This document shows, piece after piece, positions 37,665 to 47,034 of a DNA stretch of 64,000 nt. The notes under the pieces were generated by a model, which saw only the letters and a program-made list of their open reading frames with translations, made no database searches and was not told the origin of the DNA. The translations under genes were made by a program, and so were the position numbers. Numbering within the stretch: the first letter of the stretch is position 1; each line of letters starts with the position of its first letter. Source of the stretch: an uncultured Kordiimonas sp. (GTDB lineage: Bacteria; Pseudomonadota; Alphaproteobacteria; Sphingomonadales; Kordiimonadaceae); contig CANLMI010000004.1 of assembly GCA_947492375.1 (NCBI GenBank), positions 186,001 to 250,000 of the forward strand, written 5' to 3'.

Positions 37665-38210
37665 TTATGAGAATAATCCGAATCCAAGCATATGATCCAG
37701 ATAGATAGTTGCATCACGGATATCGAAAATAAATGAGAAAATAATGACTGCTGTAATCAAGCCTGACCAGTATTTGTAAAATGATTTTTCACCCATAAAT
37801 GGTTTGTTTTTTATCATCAAATAAAGCCCCGGTGTCCATGTGAGTATATGGATAAGTGCATAAAGGCCGCCAAGCGGTAGCATGTCAATTGCAGGGGCGA
37901 TAAAGAAAGCACACATAATTGTTGTGATCATGCCGCCAACAACCCAGCGTGCTTCAACGCGCTTCCAAACAAAGAAAAGCCCCAATACGAAGCTTAAAGA
38001 CATAAAGTTTATCCAGTATTTAACCCATGTTGGGGTTGTGGTGTCGGCGTCTTTATTGAAAAGCTCGAGGGCACCGTGTCCAGGTTGATATGCCAGTTGT
38101 TCGGTGTTTGTTACTATGTCGGGTGTTGATTGTGCTTCCACGCCAAATCCAGGCGAATACATACTTAAAACGAAAACGCTAATAGCGAAAAGGTAGGATA
38201 AATTTTTCAT
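37665..38210 (-). CDS. Membrane protein with signal peptide, unknown function
   Basis: A 181-residue protein with an N-terminal signal-like segment (residues 5-22) and about three further hydrophobic helices (75-90, 98-125 and 145-162). It has no family I recognise. GAGGGG five bases before the ATG is a strong ribosome site, consistent with being the first gene of the five-gene operon. Its stop is 13 bases before the HD hydrolase start. Confidence 0.6.
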   Translation of the reverse strand: MKNLSYLFAISVFVLSMYSPGFGVEAQSTPDIVTNTEQLAYQPGHGALELFNKDADTTTPTWVKYWINFMSLSFVLGLFFVWKRVEARWVVGGMITTIMCAFFIAPAIDMLPLGGLYALIHILTWTPGLYLMIKNKPFMGEKSFYKYWSGLITAVIIFSFIFDIRDATIYLDHMLGFGLFS

Positions 38211-38282
38211 GGTAGCCCCTCATTCCAATAGTTTAGCAGTATGAGATATACTGGCAATAACTTCAAGAATAAGGGGCGGTGA

Positions 38283-40070
38283 TTATGAAACTGGTGCGGT
38301 AGCTGCCTTTAACCAATCTAATGTTTCTGGCAAAACTAAACCCTTAACGTTCTTATAAACTGTTTGATGGTAATCATTTAACCAATTAATTTCATCTGGT
38401 GTCATGATCGAGGTATCAATGAGATTCCTGTCAATCGGTGCCCATGTAAGGTTTTCAAACTCGTACATTGTGCGCTCTGTATCACCGCCTACGCTTTTTA
38501 CCAGAACTAAATTTTCAATACGGATGCCGTATTCACCGGCTTTATAATACCCTGGTTCGTTCGAGAGAATCATACCTGGTTCAAGGTGAACGGGGCTGCC
38601 AAATTTTGCAATACGCTGTGGCCCTTCATGGACCGCGAGGAAAGAACCAACGCCGTGGCCTGTTCCGTGATCATAATCCAGGCCTGCTTCCCAAAGGGGG
38701 CGACGTGCGATGCTGTCAATCGAATGGCCTGATGTTCCTTTCGGGAACTTGGTCGTCGATAAGGCAATATGACCCTTTAAAACGCGGGTGAAGCGATCTT
38801 TCATTTCATCTGTGGGCGTGCCCACAATGACTGTTCGGGTAATATCGGTGGTACCGTCCAGGTATTGTCCGCCGCTATCAACGAGATAAATGCTATCCAT
38901 CTCCAGTTTTCGGTTTGTCTCAACGCTGGCGCGGTAATGAACAATAGCACCGTTTGGCCCAGCGCCTGATATGGTATCAAAGCTTTTATCACGTAAGAGG
39001 TCATTAAATCGGCTGCGGCACGCCCATAGCTTGTCGATGGCTTTCAATTCATCGACAGACCCTTTTGGTGCTTCAATTGATAACCAGTGAAGGAAATCAC
39101 TAATCGCGGCGCCGTCGCGGATATGGGCATCACGCGAGCCTTGTTGCTCGTGCTGGTTTTTTACGGCCTTGCGTATGATACAGGGGTCGCTGGCTTTGAC
39201 GATCTTGGCGTCTGACTGTTTTAGCGCTTCAAATACCTTCGCATTATTGCTGTTTGGATCAGCGATTACAGACTTTCCAGCTTTCCCAAGCTCGGAAAGG
39301 TGGTCATAAAAAGCTGTGCGCGGCTTTATCTCAACACTGTTGCCAAGGTGTAGACGAAGGGCATCGTCAACCTTTTGTTCATGCACGAATAAAACAGCAC
39401 TTTCATCTGCGTTTAATATCGCAAATGTATGCGGTACAGGGGTGTTCTCTACGTCACTACCCCGGATGTTGAAAGCCCATGCAACACTGTCGAGCATCGT
39501 GATAACAGCGGCGTCTGCGTTTTCATTTTTTAAAAAGCAGGCAATATCGCTGCGTTTTTCGCTTGCAGATTGGCCAGCATATTCAACCGGGTGCGGTGTA
39601 ACGATATTGAGTGGTTCAGATGGTTGGTCCTGCCATACAGCATCAATCGGGTTTTTCTGAACGGCAACAAGCTCGATGTTTTTCTTGGCAAAGATATGGT
39701 TAGCAGTTTTTTGCCAATCGATTGTGGTTAATTCAGCGTCATAGCCAATACGGGCATTGTTTTCGCTGTTATCCAGCGTCCAATTTAAAAGCGGATACTC
39801 TTCAAAATGAAAGTCATTGAAAACCGTAGTATCAACCTGATCTTTCACTTGCAAAGTATAACGGCCATCAACAAAAATTGCGGCTTGCTCTGATAAAACA
39901 ACAGCATTGCCAGCCGAACCTTCAAAGCCTGATATCCATGCAAGGCGCTGTGCATAACTACCGACATATTCACTCATGTGTTCGTCAGTAAGGGGAATGA
40001 TAAATCCATCAAGCTTTTGATGTTTTAATTCTTCCCGTAATGCTGCAATCCTTGCTGGGTTGGTTGCCAT
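38283..40070 (-). CDS. Aminopeptidase P family protein (M24B)
   Basis: A 595-residue cytoplasmic metallopeptidase of the long, three-domain Xaa-Pro aminopeptidase type. Two creatinase-like N-terminal domains are followed by the pita-bread catalytic domain, whose metal ligands are seen in VDSGGQYLDGTTDITRT (two Asp), HGTGHGVGSFL (His), NEPGYY (Glu) and GIRIENL (Glu). It removes N-terminal residues before proline. AAGGA eight bases upstream supports the start. It is divergent from the oligopeptidase B gene. Confidence 0.93.
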   Translation of the reverse strand: MATNPARIAALREELKHQKLDGFIIPLTDEHMSEYVGSYAQRLAWISGFEGSAGNAVVLSEQAAIFVDGRYTLQVKDQVDTTVFNDFHFEEYPLLNWTLDNSENNARIGYDAELTTIDWQKTANHIFAKKNIELVAVQKNPIDAVWQDQPSEPLNIVTPHPVEYAGQSASEKRSDIACFLKNENADAAVITMLDSVAWAFNIRGSDVENTPVPHTFAILNADESAVLFVHEQKVDDALRLHLGNSVEIKPRTAFYDHLSELGKAGKSVIADPNSNNAKVFEALKQSDAKIVKASDPCIIRKAVKNQHEQQGSRDAHIRDGAAISDFLHWLSIEAPKGSVDELKAIDKLWACRSRFNDLLRDKSFDTISGAGPNGAIVHYRASVETNRKLEMDSIYLVDSGGQYLDGTTDITRTVIVGTPTDEMKDRFTRVLKGHIALSTTKFPKGTSGHSIDSIARRPLWEAGLDYDHGTGHGVGSFLAVHEGPQRIAKFGSPVHLEPGMILSNEPGYYKAGEYGIRIENLVLVKSVGGDTERTMYEFENLTWAPIDRNLIDTSIMTPDEINWLNDYHQTVYKNVKGLVLPETLDWLKAATAPVS

Positions 40071-40171
40071 TCTTACAATCCTTCAGAAATTAAATTTGAT
40101 ATTTTATTTATAGTCGCTTTCGGCTTTACAGCAATGGTTTTCGCGCGGTAACTCTAGGTAAAATATTATAG

Positions 40172-42298
40172 ATGGATGCTTTATATATGCCTGTTACCTC
40201 TAAATTTCGCTTGCTTGCTCCCGAATTGCCAGTGGCACCTATTGCAAAACGTGAACCGCACACGCAAACACATCACGGTAAATCGCACATTGACGAATAT
40301 TTTTGGCTCAAAGATCCCAAGTATCCCGAAGTTACTGATAGTGATATTCTCGCATATCTTCAGGAAGAAAATACATATTACGAATCCGTAATGAATAAAC
40401 ATCAGCTCCTTACCGATACACTTTTCGAAGAAGTCAAAGGACGTATCAAGGAAGATGAAGACGGGGTTCCGTGGCAGGACGGCGATTATGATTATCGCTG
40501 GGCATTCAAAAAAGGAGCGCAGTATCGCACATGGTATCGCCGCTCGCGCACACCTGATCCGTCTCAGGGTGAATTTCCAGAGGGCGATTGGCAAGTCATT
40601 TTGGACGAAACGGTTGAGGCTGAAGCAAAAGAGTTTTTTAAACTGGGTGATATGGCAATTAGCCCAAGCGGTGAGTTGATGGCTTTCAGTGCCGATACCA
40701 ATGGTTCCGAACGCTTTACAATCTTTGTCCGTAACCTGATGACCGGAGAAACTTATAAAGATCAAATCACCGAAAGTTCTGGTGAAATTGTATGGGCTAG
40801 TGACAGTAAAAGTTTTTACTGCGTTAAGGTTTCTGAAGAATGGCGACCCTATCTGGTGCTTCGACATGCTTTGAGCGGCGAGACACAATCGGTTTATGAA
40901 GAAAAAGATACCAGTTTCTTTGTGCATATTTCTGGAACAAGTTCTGAAAAATATATGGTGATACGATCGGCTGATCACGTAACAGCAGAAAGCCATGCTG
41001 TATTATTAGATATTGATGACGCCCGATGTGACTTAATAGCGCCGCGGCAAACAGGTCATGATTATTATGTTGATCATGGTCGAGATGGGTTTGTTGTAAG
41101 GTCCAATAAGGACCAAACCAATTTTTCACTTTATAGCGCCGATATTAAAGGTGGCATAGATAGCTGGAAGCTAGTGATTGCTGGATCTGATACGCGCTAT
41201 ATTCGTGGCTTTCAATTGTTTCAGGACTTTATGGCCGTTCAGGAACGGATTGATGGTTTGGATCAGATATTGGTTGCACCAAACGAGACTGAGGCATACC
41301 ACATTGACATGCCAGAGAATGCGTATGAGGCATCAGTTGGCAATAACCCTGAATTTCATCAAAAACATTTGCGATTTGGCTATTCCAGTATGGTGACGCC
41401 ACCAACTGTTTTTGATTTTGACCTTGAGACCAGACAGTTAAACTTGCGGAAAGAGCAAGAGATTCCGTCTGGTTATGATAAATCAGAGTATCAGACCGAG
41501 CGTGTAATGGTGGAAGCACGTGATGGTGCAATGGTACCGGTCAGTATCGTGTATCATAAAGAATGGAAAAAGGGGGGTGGGGCGCCGCTCCATTTATATG
41601 GCTACGGTGCTTACGGGCTTGGCATGTCACCTTCTTTTTCAAGTGCGAGATTAAGTCTTCTTGATCGTGGGTTTGTGTATGCCATCGCGCATATTCGCGG
41701 TGGTGATGAGCAGGGGTATAGTTGGTATGAGGCAGGCAAACTTGATTGCCGGGAAAACACTTTCAATGATTTCGTGGATGTTGCGTCATATTTAACCACT
41801 GAAGGATATGCGCAAGCTGGCGGTATAAGCATATCAGGTGGTAGTGCCGGCGGTGAATTAATGGGGGCGGTTCTTAATCAGGCGCCTGATTTGTTCAAGG
41901 GGGCTGTATTGCATGTACCCTTTGTTGATGTTTTAAACACTATGCTTGATAAAGACTTGCCGCTAACGCCGATTGAATGGCCTGAATGGGGTAACCCGGT
42001 TGAAGATGAGGGCGCGTACGATCATATTCGCTCTTACTGCCCTTACACGAATGTTGAGGCAAAAAATTATCCCCCGATGATGGTCACAGGCGGGATTAAT
42101 GACCCGCGTGTTACATACTGGGAGCCGGCAAAATGGACGGCTAAAATGCGTGCCGTAAAGGCCGATAATAACTTATTGATGATGAAAATTAATATGGAGG
42201 CCGGGCACGGCGGTAAATCTGGCCGTTTTGAGCGCCTGCATGAAGTGGCAGAGGAATATACATTCCTCTTGATGGCCTTTGATCAAGTAAATGGGTAA
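40172..42298 (+). CDS. ptrB: S9 family oligopeptidase (protease II-like)
   Basis: A 708-residue prolyl-oligopeptidase-family serine peptidase, most like oligopeptidase B, which cuts short peptides after basic residues. The N-terminal beta-propeller (about 75-410) precedes the alpha/beta hydrolase domain, with YAIAHIRGGDEQGYSWYEAGK, the nucleophile in SISGGSAGGELMG and the catalytic histidine in EAGHGGKSGRF. No signal peptide is seen, so it should be cytoplasmic. Neither in-frame start (40172 or 40190) has a strong ribosome site. Confidence 0.92.
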   Translation: MDALYMPVTSKFRLLAPELPVAPIAKREPHTQTHHGKSHIDEYFWLKDPKYPEVTDSDILAYLQEENTYYESVMNKHQLLTDTLFEEVKGRIKEDEDGVPWQDGDYDYRWAFKKGAQYRTWYRRSRTPDPSQGEFPEGDWQVILDETVEAEAKEFFKLGDMAISPSGELMAFSADTNGSERFTIFVRNLMTGETYKDQITESSGEIVWASDSKSFYCVKVSEEWRPYLVLRHALSGETQSVYEEKDTSFFVHISGTSSEKYMVIRSADHVTAESHAVLLDIDDARCDLIAPRQTGHDYYVDHGRDGFVVRSNKDQTNFSLYSADIKGGIDSWKLVIAGSDTRYIRGFQLFQDFMAVQERIDGLDQILVAPNETEAYHIDMPENAYEASVGNNPEFHQKHLRFGYSSMVTPPTVFDFDLETRQLNLRKEQEIPSGYDKSEYQTERVMVEARDGAMVPVSIVYHKEWKKGGGAPLHLYGYGAYGLGMSPSFSSARLSLLDRGFVYAIAHIRGGDEQGYSWYEAGKLDCRENTFNDFVDVASYLTTEGYAQAGGISISGGSAGGELMGAVLNQAPDLFKGAVLHVPFVDVLNTMLDKDLPLTPIEWPEWGNPVEDEGAYDHIRSYCPYTNVEAKNYPPMMVTGGINDPRVTYWEPAKWTAKMRAVKADNNLLMMKINMEAGHGGKSGRFERLHEVAEEYTFLLMAFDQVNG

Positions 42299-42319
42299 TA
42301 TAACCGAACGATTGGTAAA

Positions 42320-42769
42320 TTATTTTTTACTTTGCTCTGCTGACTGATAAAATTGCTGGAATGCAGGTTCTATATTGGAAAGGTCAAACCCTGCATTTCG
42401 CGTTATCTCCGTTATTTCTTCGGGTGTTTTACTGAGGTTTAATGCGCTGGCAAGGCCCCACAGCATGGCGGAACGGGTGCCACTTTTACAATAAGCGTGT
42501 ATAATATTGTCAGGATTGCGTAGCATTGCCGCCAGATCAGATGCTTGTTGTATTGGAAATTCGCCGCCAACGGGTAGGGGGATAAAATCCATACCATATT
42601 CTGCGGCATAGGACATCATCGTTATGTTCATGGGCATGCCGGCTTCTTCGCCTTCAACGCGGTTACAAACAATGGTTTTAACCCCCATTTTTGCGGCTGT
42701 TTCAAAATCTTCTTTGCTCATCTGTGTTGATACAGTGATTGTGTTGTCCAGTTTTTTAAAGTCAGCCAC
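42320..42769 (-). CDS. TIGR01244/DUF442 family phosphatase-like protein
   Basis: A 149-residue protein of the beta-lactamase-hydrolase-like (BLH) phosphatase family, a small dual-specificity-like fold. The CKSGTRS loop carries the CX5R active-site signature with its nucleophilic cysteine. In other proteobacteria this domain is often fused to, or next to, sulfide-dioxygenase-type genes; none is present here. A GTG at 42769 with GGAAG five bases upstream is preferred over the GTG at 42781. Confidence 0.8.
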   Translation of the reverse strand: MADFKKLDNTITVSTQMSKEDFETAAKMGVKTIVCNRVEGEEAGMPMNITMMSYAAEYGMDFIPLPVGGEFPIQQASDLAAMLRNPDNIIHAYCKSGTRSAMLWGLASALNLSKTPEEITEITRNAGFDLSNIEPAFQQFYQSAEQSKK

Positions 42770-42801
42770 TTTTGCTTCCACTTCTTTTATTTATGTTTTA
42801 A

Positions 42802-43437
42802 TCACATCGGCGCGTTTGAGTAATAGTGCCATGCAAGTAATGCCATCGAGCTTCTGTATGGGCGCCATCTCTCGCCAATAGGGTCCATTTCTTTTTCTGT
42901 TGGCCGCTCTTCCATATTTATGATGCGACCAATACCCACGCGCACTGCCAAATCCCCAACGGGCCACATATCAGTGCGCCCAAGCGAGAACATCATATAC
43001 ATTTCTGCACTCCAGCGCCCCAAACCCTTAACGGACGTGATGGCTTTCATAGCGTCTTCGTCTGACATATTGGGCAATGCAGTAATATCAAGCGGGCCAT
43101 TTGTCACAGCGTCACACAGGCTACGAACATACCCTATTTTTTGCCGTGAAAGCCCTGCTTCTCTGAGTGTTGGGTCATCAAATAGCATTAAGGCTTCAGG
43201 CGTTGGTGCACCATCCATTAATGCTTCAACGCGGGCCGCAATCGAGGCAGCAGCTTTAACAGAGAGTTGTTGGCCAACAATTACGCGTAGGATTGTTGCA
43301 AAGCCATGAGGGCGCTTGCGCTCATCAGGATAACCTACCAGCTTAATCGCTTCTGCAACGTGTAGGTCGCTTTTAGCGATGGCATCCAGTGCTTCTTTAA
43401 TCGCGTCTCTATGTAAAGCAAAATCAAGAGTGCTCAT
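42802..43437 (-). CDS. DNA-3-methyladenine glycosylase II (AlkA-like)
   Basis: A 211-residue HhH-GPD base-excision glycosylase. The helix-hairpin-helix is in TSVKGLGRWSAEMYMMF, and the catalytic aspartate follows in MWPVGDLAVRVG. It removes alkylated bases such as 3-methyladenine. It is shorter than E. coli AlkA because the N-terminal domain is missing, like many alphaproteobacterial members. Downstream lies the DUF442 gene on the same strand. Confidence 0.9.
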   Translation of the reverse strand: MSTLDFALHRDAIKEALDAIAKSDLHVAEAIKLVGYPDERKRPHGFATILRVIVGQQLSVKAAASIAARVEALMDGAPTPEALMLFDDPTLREAGLSRQKIGYVRSLCDAVTNGPLDITALPNMSDEDAMKAITSVKGLGRWSAEMYMMFSLGRTDMWPVGDLAVRVGIGRIINMEERPTEKEMDPIGERWRPYRSSMALLAWHYYSNAPM

Positions 43438-43493
43438 ATTTTATCCATTTGTACTGTCTATGTTCTTATCTGTTTAAGGGGAAAATGATAGAA

Positions 43494-45224
43494 TTAATAG
43501 GCTAAAAATTCACCAGCTATGCCCCACGCTACCATAATAAAGAATACTAACAGTGATGCGGCGGTGAGGCATACAATATGGAGGTTCATTCCTGCCCCTA
43601 AAACACCACCGGGAATTAACTTACGCTTTGTAATTGAAAGAGTGAACATGGGGATTGTTAATATGGCCATGAGGCCGATATTTAAAATCAGTCGCCAGAG
43701 GAAAACCAGCATTGGTTTATTCCATAAATATAATGCATCGGCCCAGTAATGTAATTCACAGTATATGCCGATTCCAATTAATAACACACCGGCAACACTA
43801 AACATTCCCATGCGGCGTATCTGAATTGCAAGTGGGGTATTTCGTAGTGTTCTTGGCCAATATATAATCGCTGATAAGAGAAGTATGAATAGCCAAACAA
43901 CAGGCTTGATAACGAGATTCTTATCCCCGATTAAGCCAATATGCCGGTAGGTTTTTCCATCTAGGATGAAGTATCCGCCAGCTCGTGCCGGTGAAAAAGT
44001 AAGCGTGCGATGTTCGTCTATGAGACTTATATAATGGTAAGGCGCTGCTTTTCTGAAAAATGAGACATTCTCAACCTTGGTATTTCCGGCCGATTGTAAC
44101 GACAAGTTACCATCATTTAGGCGACTAATGGTAACGGTTGCGTTTTCAATATTTTCGAGGCGTGTTTTGAGCGATGTGTTTGGGTACTGTTCTTTTACGT
44201 AAATACCGTTTAGTAATTTAGGTTCTCGAAGTTTTTCCGCAAAACCATTTTCCGGGTTTCCTCTGCCTTTAGGGAAATATTTCTTAGCTACTTCTGTTGC
44301 CAGATCATTTAACTTTTCCCGGCTTACTTCCTTAGTTACGAAGGCGCTTCCTTGTTCTGGGAAGGCAATTAAACGCCAATTGGATCTGTTTGTGCTTAAA
44401 GTAAGCATCGCATTATCATTTTTGTAGGATTGTTGAAGTAAGAGCACCTTCTTGGGCGCTAAGGGGTGTAGTTTCCAGCTGGGCATTTCAGTGAACAATT
44501 TATATGTTTCTGGCGTCAGAAAACGGCCATCAACTGAACGGTTTCTTATAAGAAGGCGGCCAAGTTCTGCAATAAATTTACCTGATGCCTCCATGTCAAA
44601 AATGGGTGAGAAAATTGATGTGTTGTCTGGGATGCGAATTTCTTGCCCCGTAAGGCCGATGGGTTTGATGACTTCATCAGTAATAAGCTCGGTCAAAGTT
44701 TGTTTGGTAACGCGCTCGAGTATCTTTGCCAGAATTGCCCAACCAACAGGGTCATCATGGGGCATTTGACCAGCGCCGCGTGCCTGAATGATATAAGGTG
44801 TAAAGGTATCGACTATTATGTTCGGATTATATTCGTTTTCAATATACCACGGAGGGACAGCGAAACCCGCCGTGCCTGAAAGCAAATCCCGAATTGTAAT
44901 AATCTTTTGAAATGGTATTTTCTCCAGAATATCAGGAATCAAAACAGGGGCTTGATCATCAAGCGATAGTTTGCCTTGATCTATAAGGCGCAGGGTAACA
45001 GCAGATAAAACTATCCGGCTTAAGGCACCGAGGTTGTAATATTGGGTCTTCTCTTCTTGCGATATGCCATATGTGAAGGGTCCATTGACGTAAAAGGCAA
45101 GTCCGTCATCAGTTTTTAGCTCAGTGAGTTTTGGTAAGATTTCATCTTTAGGCAGTAATATGGCCTGCGCAAATGCAGCTACTTGCACAAATGCTAATGC
45201 GCAGATAAAACAAAACAAACGCAA
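43494..45224 (-). CDS. Beta-lactamase-fold membrane protein, apparently without catalytic residues
   Basis: A 576-residue protein: signal peptide (1-20), a class C beta-lactamase/serine-hydrolase domain (about 40-310) and four C-terminal membrane helices from about residue 435. The fold is recognisable from GKLSLDDQAPVLIPDIL and IRDLLSGTAGF, but the SxxK site is A67-L-S-R70, the YxN site is replaced by HDD at 156-158, and the usual His in LLSHTSG is Gly. It is therefore likely a binding or regulatory protein rather than an enzyme. Codon pattern looks like its neighbours and the frame is intact. Confidence 0.78.
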   Translation of the reverse strand: MRLFCFICALAFVQVAAFAQAILLPKDEILPKLTELKTDDGLAFYVNGPFTYGISQEEKTQYYNLGALSRIVLSAVTLRLIDQGKLSLDDQAPVLIPDILEKIPFQKIITIRDLLSGTAGFAVPPWYIENEYNPNIIVDTFTPYIIQARGAGQMPHDDPVGWAILAKILERVTKQTLTELITDEVIKPIGLTGQEIRIPDNTSIFSPIFDMEASGKFIAELGRLLIRNRSVDGRFLTPETYKLFTEMPSWKLHPLAPKKVLLLQQSYKNDNAMLTLSTNRSNWRLIAFPEQGSAFVTKEVSREKLNDLATEVAKKYFPKGRGNPENGFAEKLREPKLLNGIYVKEQYPNTSLKTRLENIENATVTISRLNDGNLSLQSAGNTKVENVSFFRKAAPYHYISLIDEHRTLTFSPARAGGYFILDGKTYRHIGLIGDKNLVIKPVVWLFILLLSAIIYWPRTLRNTPLAIQIRRMGMFSVAGVLLIGIGIYCELHYWADALYLWNKPMLVFLWRLILNIGLMAILTIPMFTLSITKRKLIPGGVLGAGMNLHIVCLTAASLLVFFIMVAWGIAGEFLAY

Positions 45225-45326
45225 GGGGTAATGTTTTGCGTGTAATATCGTGCTTGAGTATTGGATGCCTTACCCCTTTATAAATTGCTATATAGCTGTT
45301 TCTAATTCTTAGCCGAGGTTGCTTTA

Positions 45327-45998
45327 ATGACCAAATCGAATTTTGTACCACTTGAAGGTTTTGTTGAACGTAGCCATGAAGAAATGGTCGAAAGGTCACG
45401 TGAATTTTTTGATATGATCAAAACACGGCGCACCATTCGGGATTTTTCCGATAAGCCGGTTCCGCGTGAAGTGATTGAAAATGCAATAGCAGCCGCAGGG
45501 CGTGCGCCAAACGGTGCCAACAAGCAGCCATGGCATTTTGGCGTTATTTCAACAGCTGACGTGAAATCAAAACTGCGCGAAGCTGCGGAAGAAGAAGAGC
45601 AAGAGTTCTATAGCGGCCGCGCAGGTGAAGAATGGTTGAAGGATTTGGAAGTTTTTGAAACGGATGCCAATAAACCATTTCTGGAAACTGCCCCCTGGTT
45701 AATTGCAGTTTTTAGAGAGAATTATGGTATTGACCCAGAAACAGGCGGGCGTGTTGCAAATTATTATGTGCATGAAAGCGCAGGTATTGCCTGTGGTTTT
45801 CTGATTTCTGCCCTTCATTATGCTGGCCTTGCAACACTTACGCATACCCCATCACCGATGAACTTTTTAAGCGAAATATGTGGGCGTCCAAAAAACGAAA
45901 AACCAATTATGTTGATCGTTGCAGGATACCCAGCCGATAATGTTAGTGTTCCCAAGCTTAGCAAGAAGCCTTTGGAAGATATTATCAGCTGGATTTAA
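45327..45998 (+). CDS. Nitroreductase family protein
   Basis: A 223-residue FMN-dependent oxidoreductase of the nitroreductase fold. Residues 33-45 hold RRTIRDFSDKPVP (FMN phosphate contact), and APNGANKQPWHFGVI near residue 60 is the other FMN motif; GRPKNEKPIMLIVAGYPAD lies in the C-terminal part. The physiological substrate is unknown. CGAGG eight bases before the ATG supports the start. It is divergent from the beta-lactamase-like gene. Confidence 0.9.
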   Translation: MTKSNFVPLEGFVERSHEEMVERSREFFDMIKTRRTIRDFSDKPVPREVIENAIAAAGRAPNGANKQPWHFGVISTADVKSKLREAAEEEEQEFYSGRAGEEWLKDLEVFETDANKPFLETAPWLIAVFRENYGIDPETGGRVANYYVHESAGIACGFLISALHYAGLATLTHTPSPMNFLSEICGRPKNEKPIMLIVAGYPADNVSVPKLSKKPLEDIISWI

Positions 45999-46019
45999 GA
46001 CAAGTACCGTGTTTTTGCT

Positions 46020-46883
46020 CTATTGGAATTGATACGAAATAGCCAATCCGCCGATAAATTGGTTGGCTGAGCCGGCGCCGTTACCGTCAATACCACTTGA
46101 TAATGGGCTATCAGCAGCATCACCTAATAGTCGGCCATAGGATAATAAACCCAGTAATCTGAAACTTTTCGAGAGTTGGTAAGTACCTAAAAGATTACCA
46201 TTTATTTCTGAAAAGCCAGACGTTGCCTGAAACTCTGGTAAGCCAAACGTTGAGTTCTGGGATTGTTCGGCTGTGATCCCATAATTAGTCTGGGTAGCCG
46301 TTGACGATAGCCATTTGGCTCTGGCTGCAAAAGCCAGAGTGAAGTCACCATTTCTGTAAAAACCTTGCCCCAGCGTTAACCTAATGGACCTGCCTTGTCC
46401 AGAGCCGAGGGCTTGCCTGAAATTGGCATCAAGAAGCGTGGCTTTATAGCGATATCTGACATATCCACCAACTTCTACTGTGGTGCTTATATCATCGAGT
46501 CCATCAAGGGCAGCATTTAAGCTTTCATCGCGCCCTAATAGGAGATTGACGAGAGGGCCAACTTCAAAGTTGTTTTTATTATATATTGGTACATTTAATC
46601 GTCCATTGTTGAGGTACCATTTATCTTTATAACGGACATCAATGATTGGTAAAAATCGATTGCGGTAATTGTTCGAACCCGAATAATCCGGGACGAATCC
46701 ATTGCCGACTCCGATGCGAACTCGTACGTTTTTCATATCTACACTGTCTGGAATAAAAAATTCGATCCCGTTTTGAACTGTCTCAAATACGTCGGAAAAA
46801 CGATCAAAAATATCTGAAACTTGTGCCGATGCCGGGACGTTTAATAACAAAGTAGACAGTATGGAAACGCCAAGAATACGCAA
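46020..46883 (-). CDS. MipA/OmpV family outer membrane protein
   Basis: A 287-residue beta-barrel of the MipA/OmpV family: signal peptide (1-20, cleavage after ASAQ), then alternating strands, with VRIGVGNGFVPDYSGSNNYRNRFLPIIDVRYKDKW in the family's conserved region, and a C-terminal aromatic-ended strand (ISYQFQ). Members act as scaffolds for murein enzymes or as porins. The start is a TTG with GAGGAG seven bases upstream, an unusual but well supported codon. Confidence 0.85.
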   Translation of the reverse strand: MRILGVSILSTLLLNVPASAQVSDIFDRFSDVFETVQNGIEFFIPDSVDMKNVRVRIGVGNGFVPDYSGSNNYRNRFLPIIDVRYKDKWYLNNGRLNVPIYNKNNFEVGPLVNLLLGRDESLNAALDGLDDISTTVEVGGYVRYRYKATLLDANFRQALGSGQGRSIRLTLGQGFYRNGDFTLAFAARAKWLSSTATQTNYGITAEQSQNSTFGLPEFQATSGFSEINGNLLGTYQLSKSFRLLGLLSYGRLLGDAADSPLSSGIDGNGAGSANQFIGGLAISYQFQ

Positions 46884-47034
46884 AATGCTTCTCCTCTCTG
46901 GGCTATATAATTCTGGACAGAGTATGTATCATCAAAAACTAACTGATCGCTTGCAAATTATTAGACATCTTTGCAATTTTATCAGCCTAATCTGATCTAA
47001 TGGAAAAGTGCTGATATATAGTTTATTTATTAAT

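Noticed and set aside
40181-40996. 271-codon frame antisense to the oligopeptidase gene
   Set aside because: It lies entirely within the well supported S9 peptidase gene on the other strand, and its composition is irregular with many Cys, Phe and Ile and no recognisable domain.
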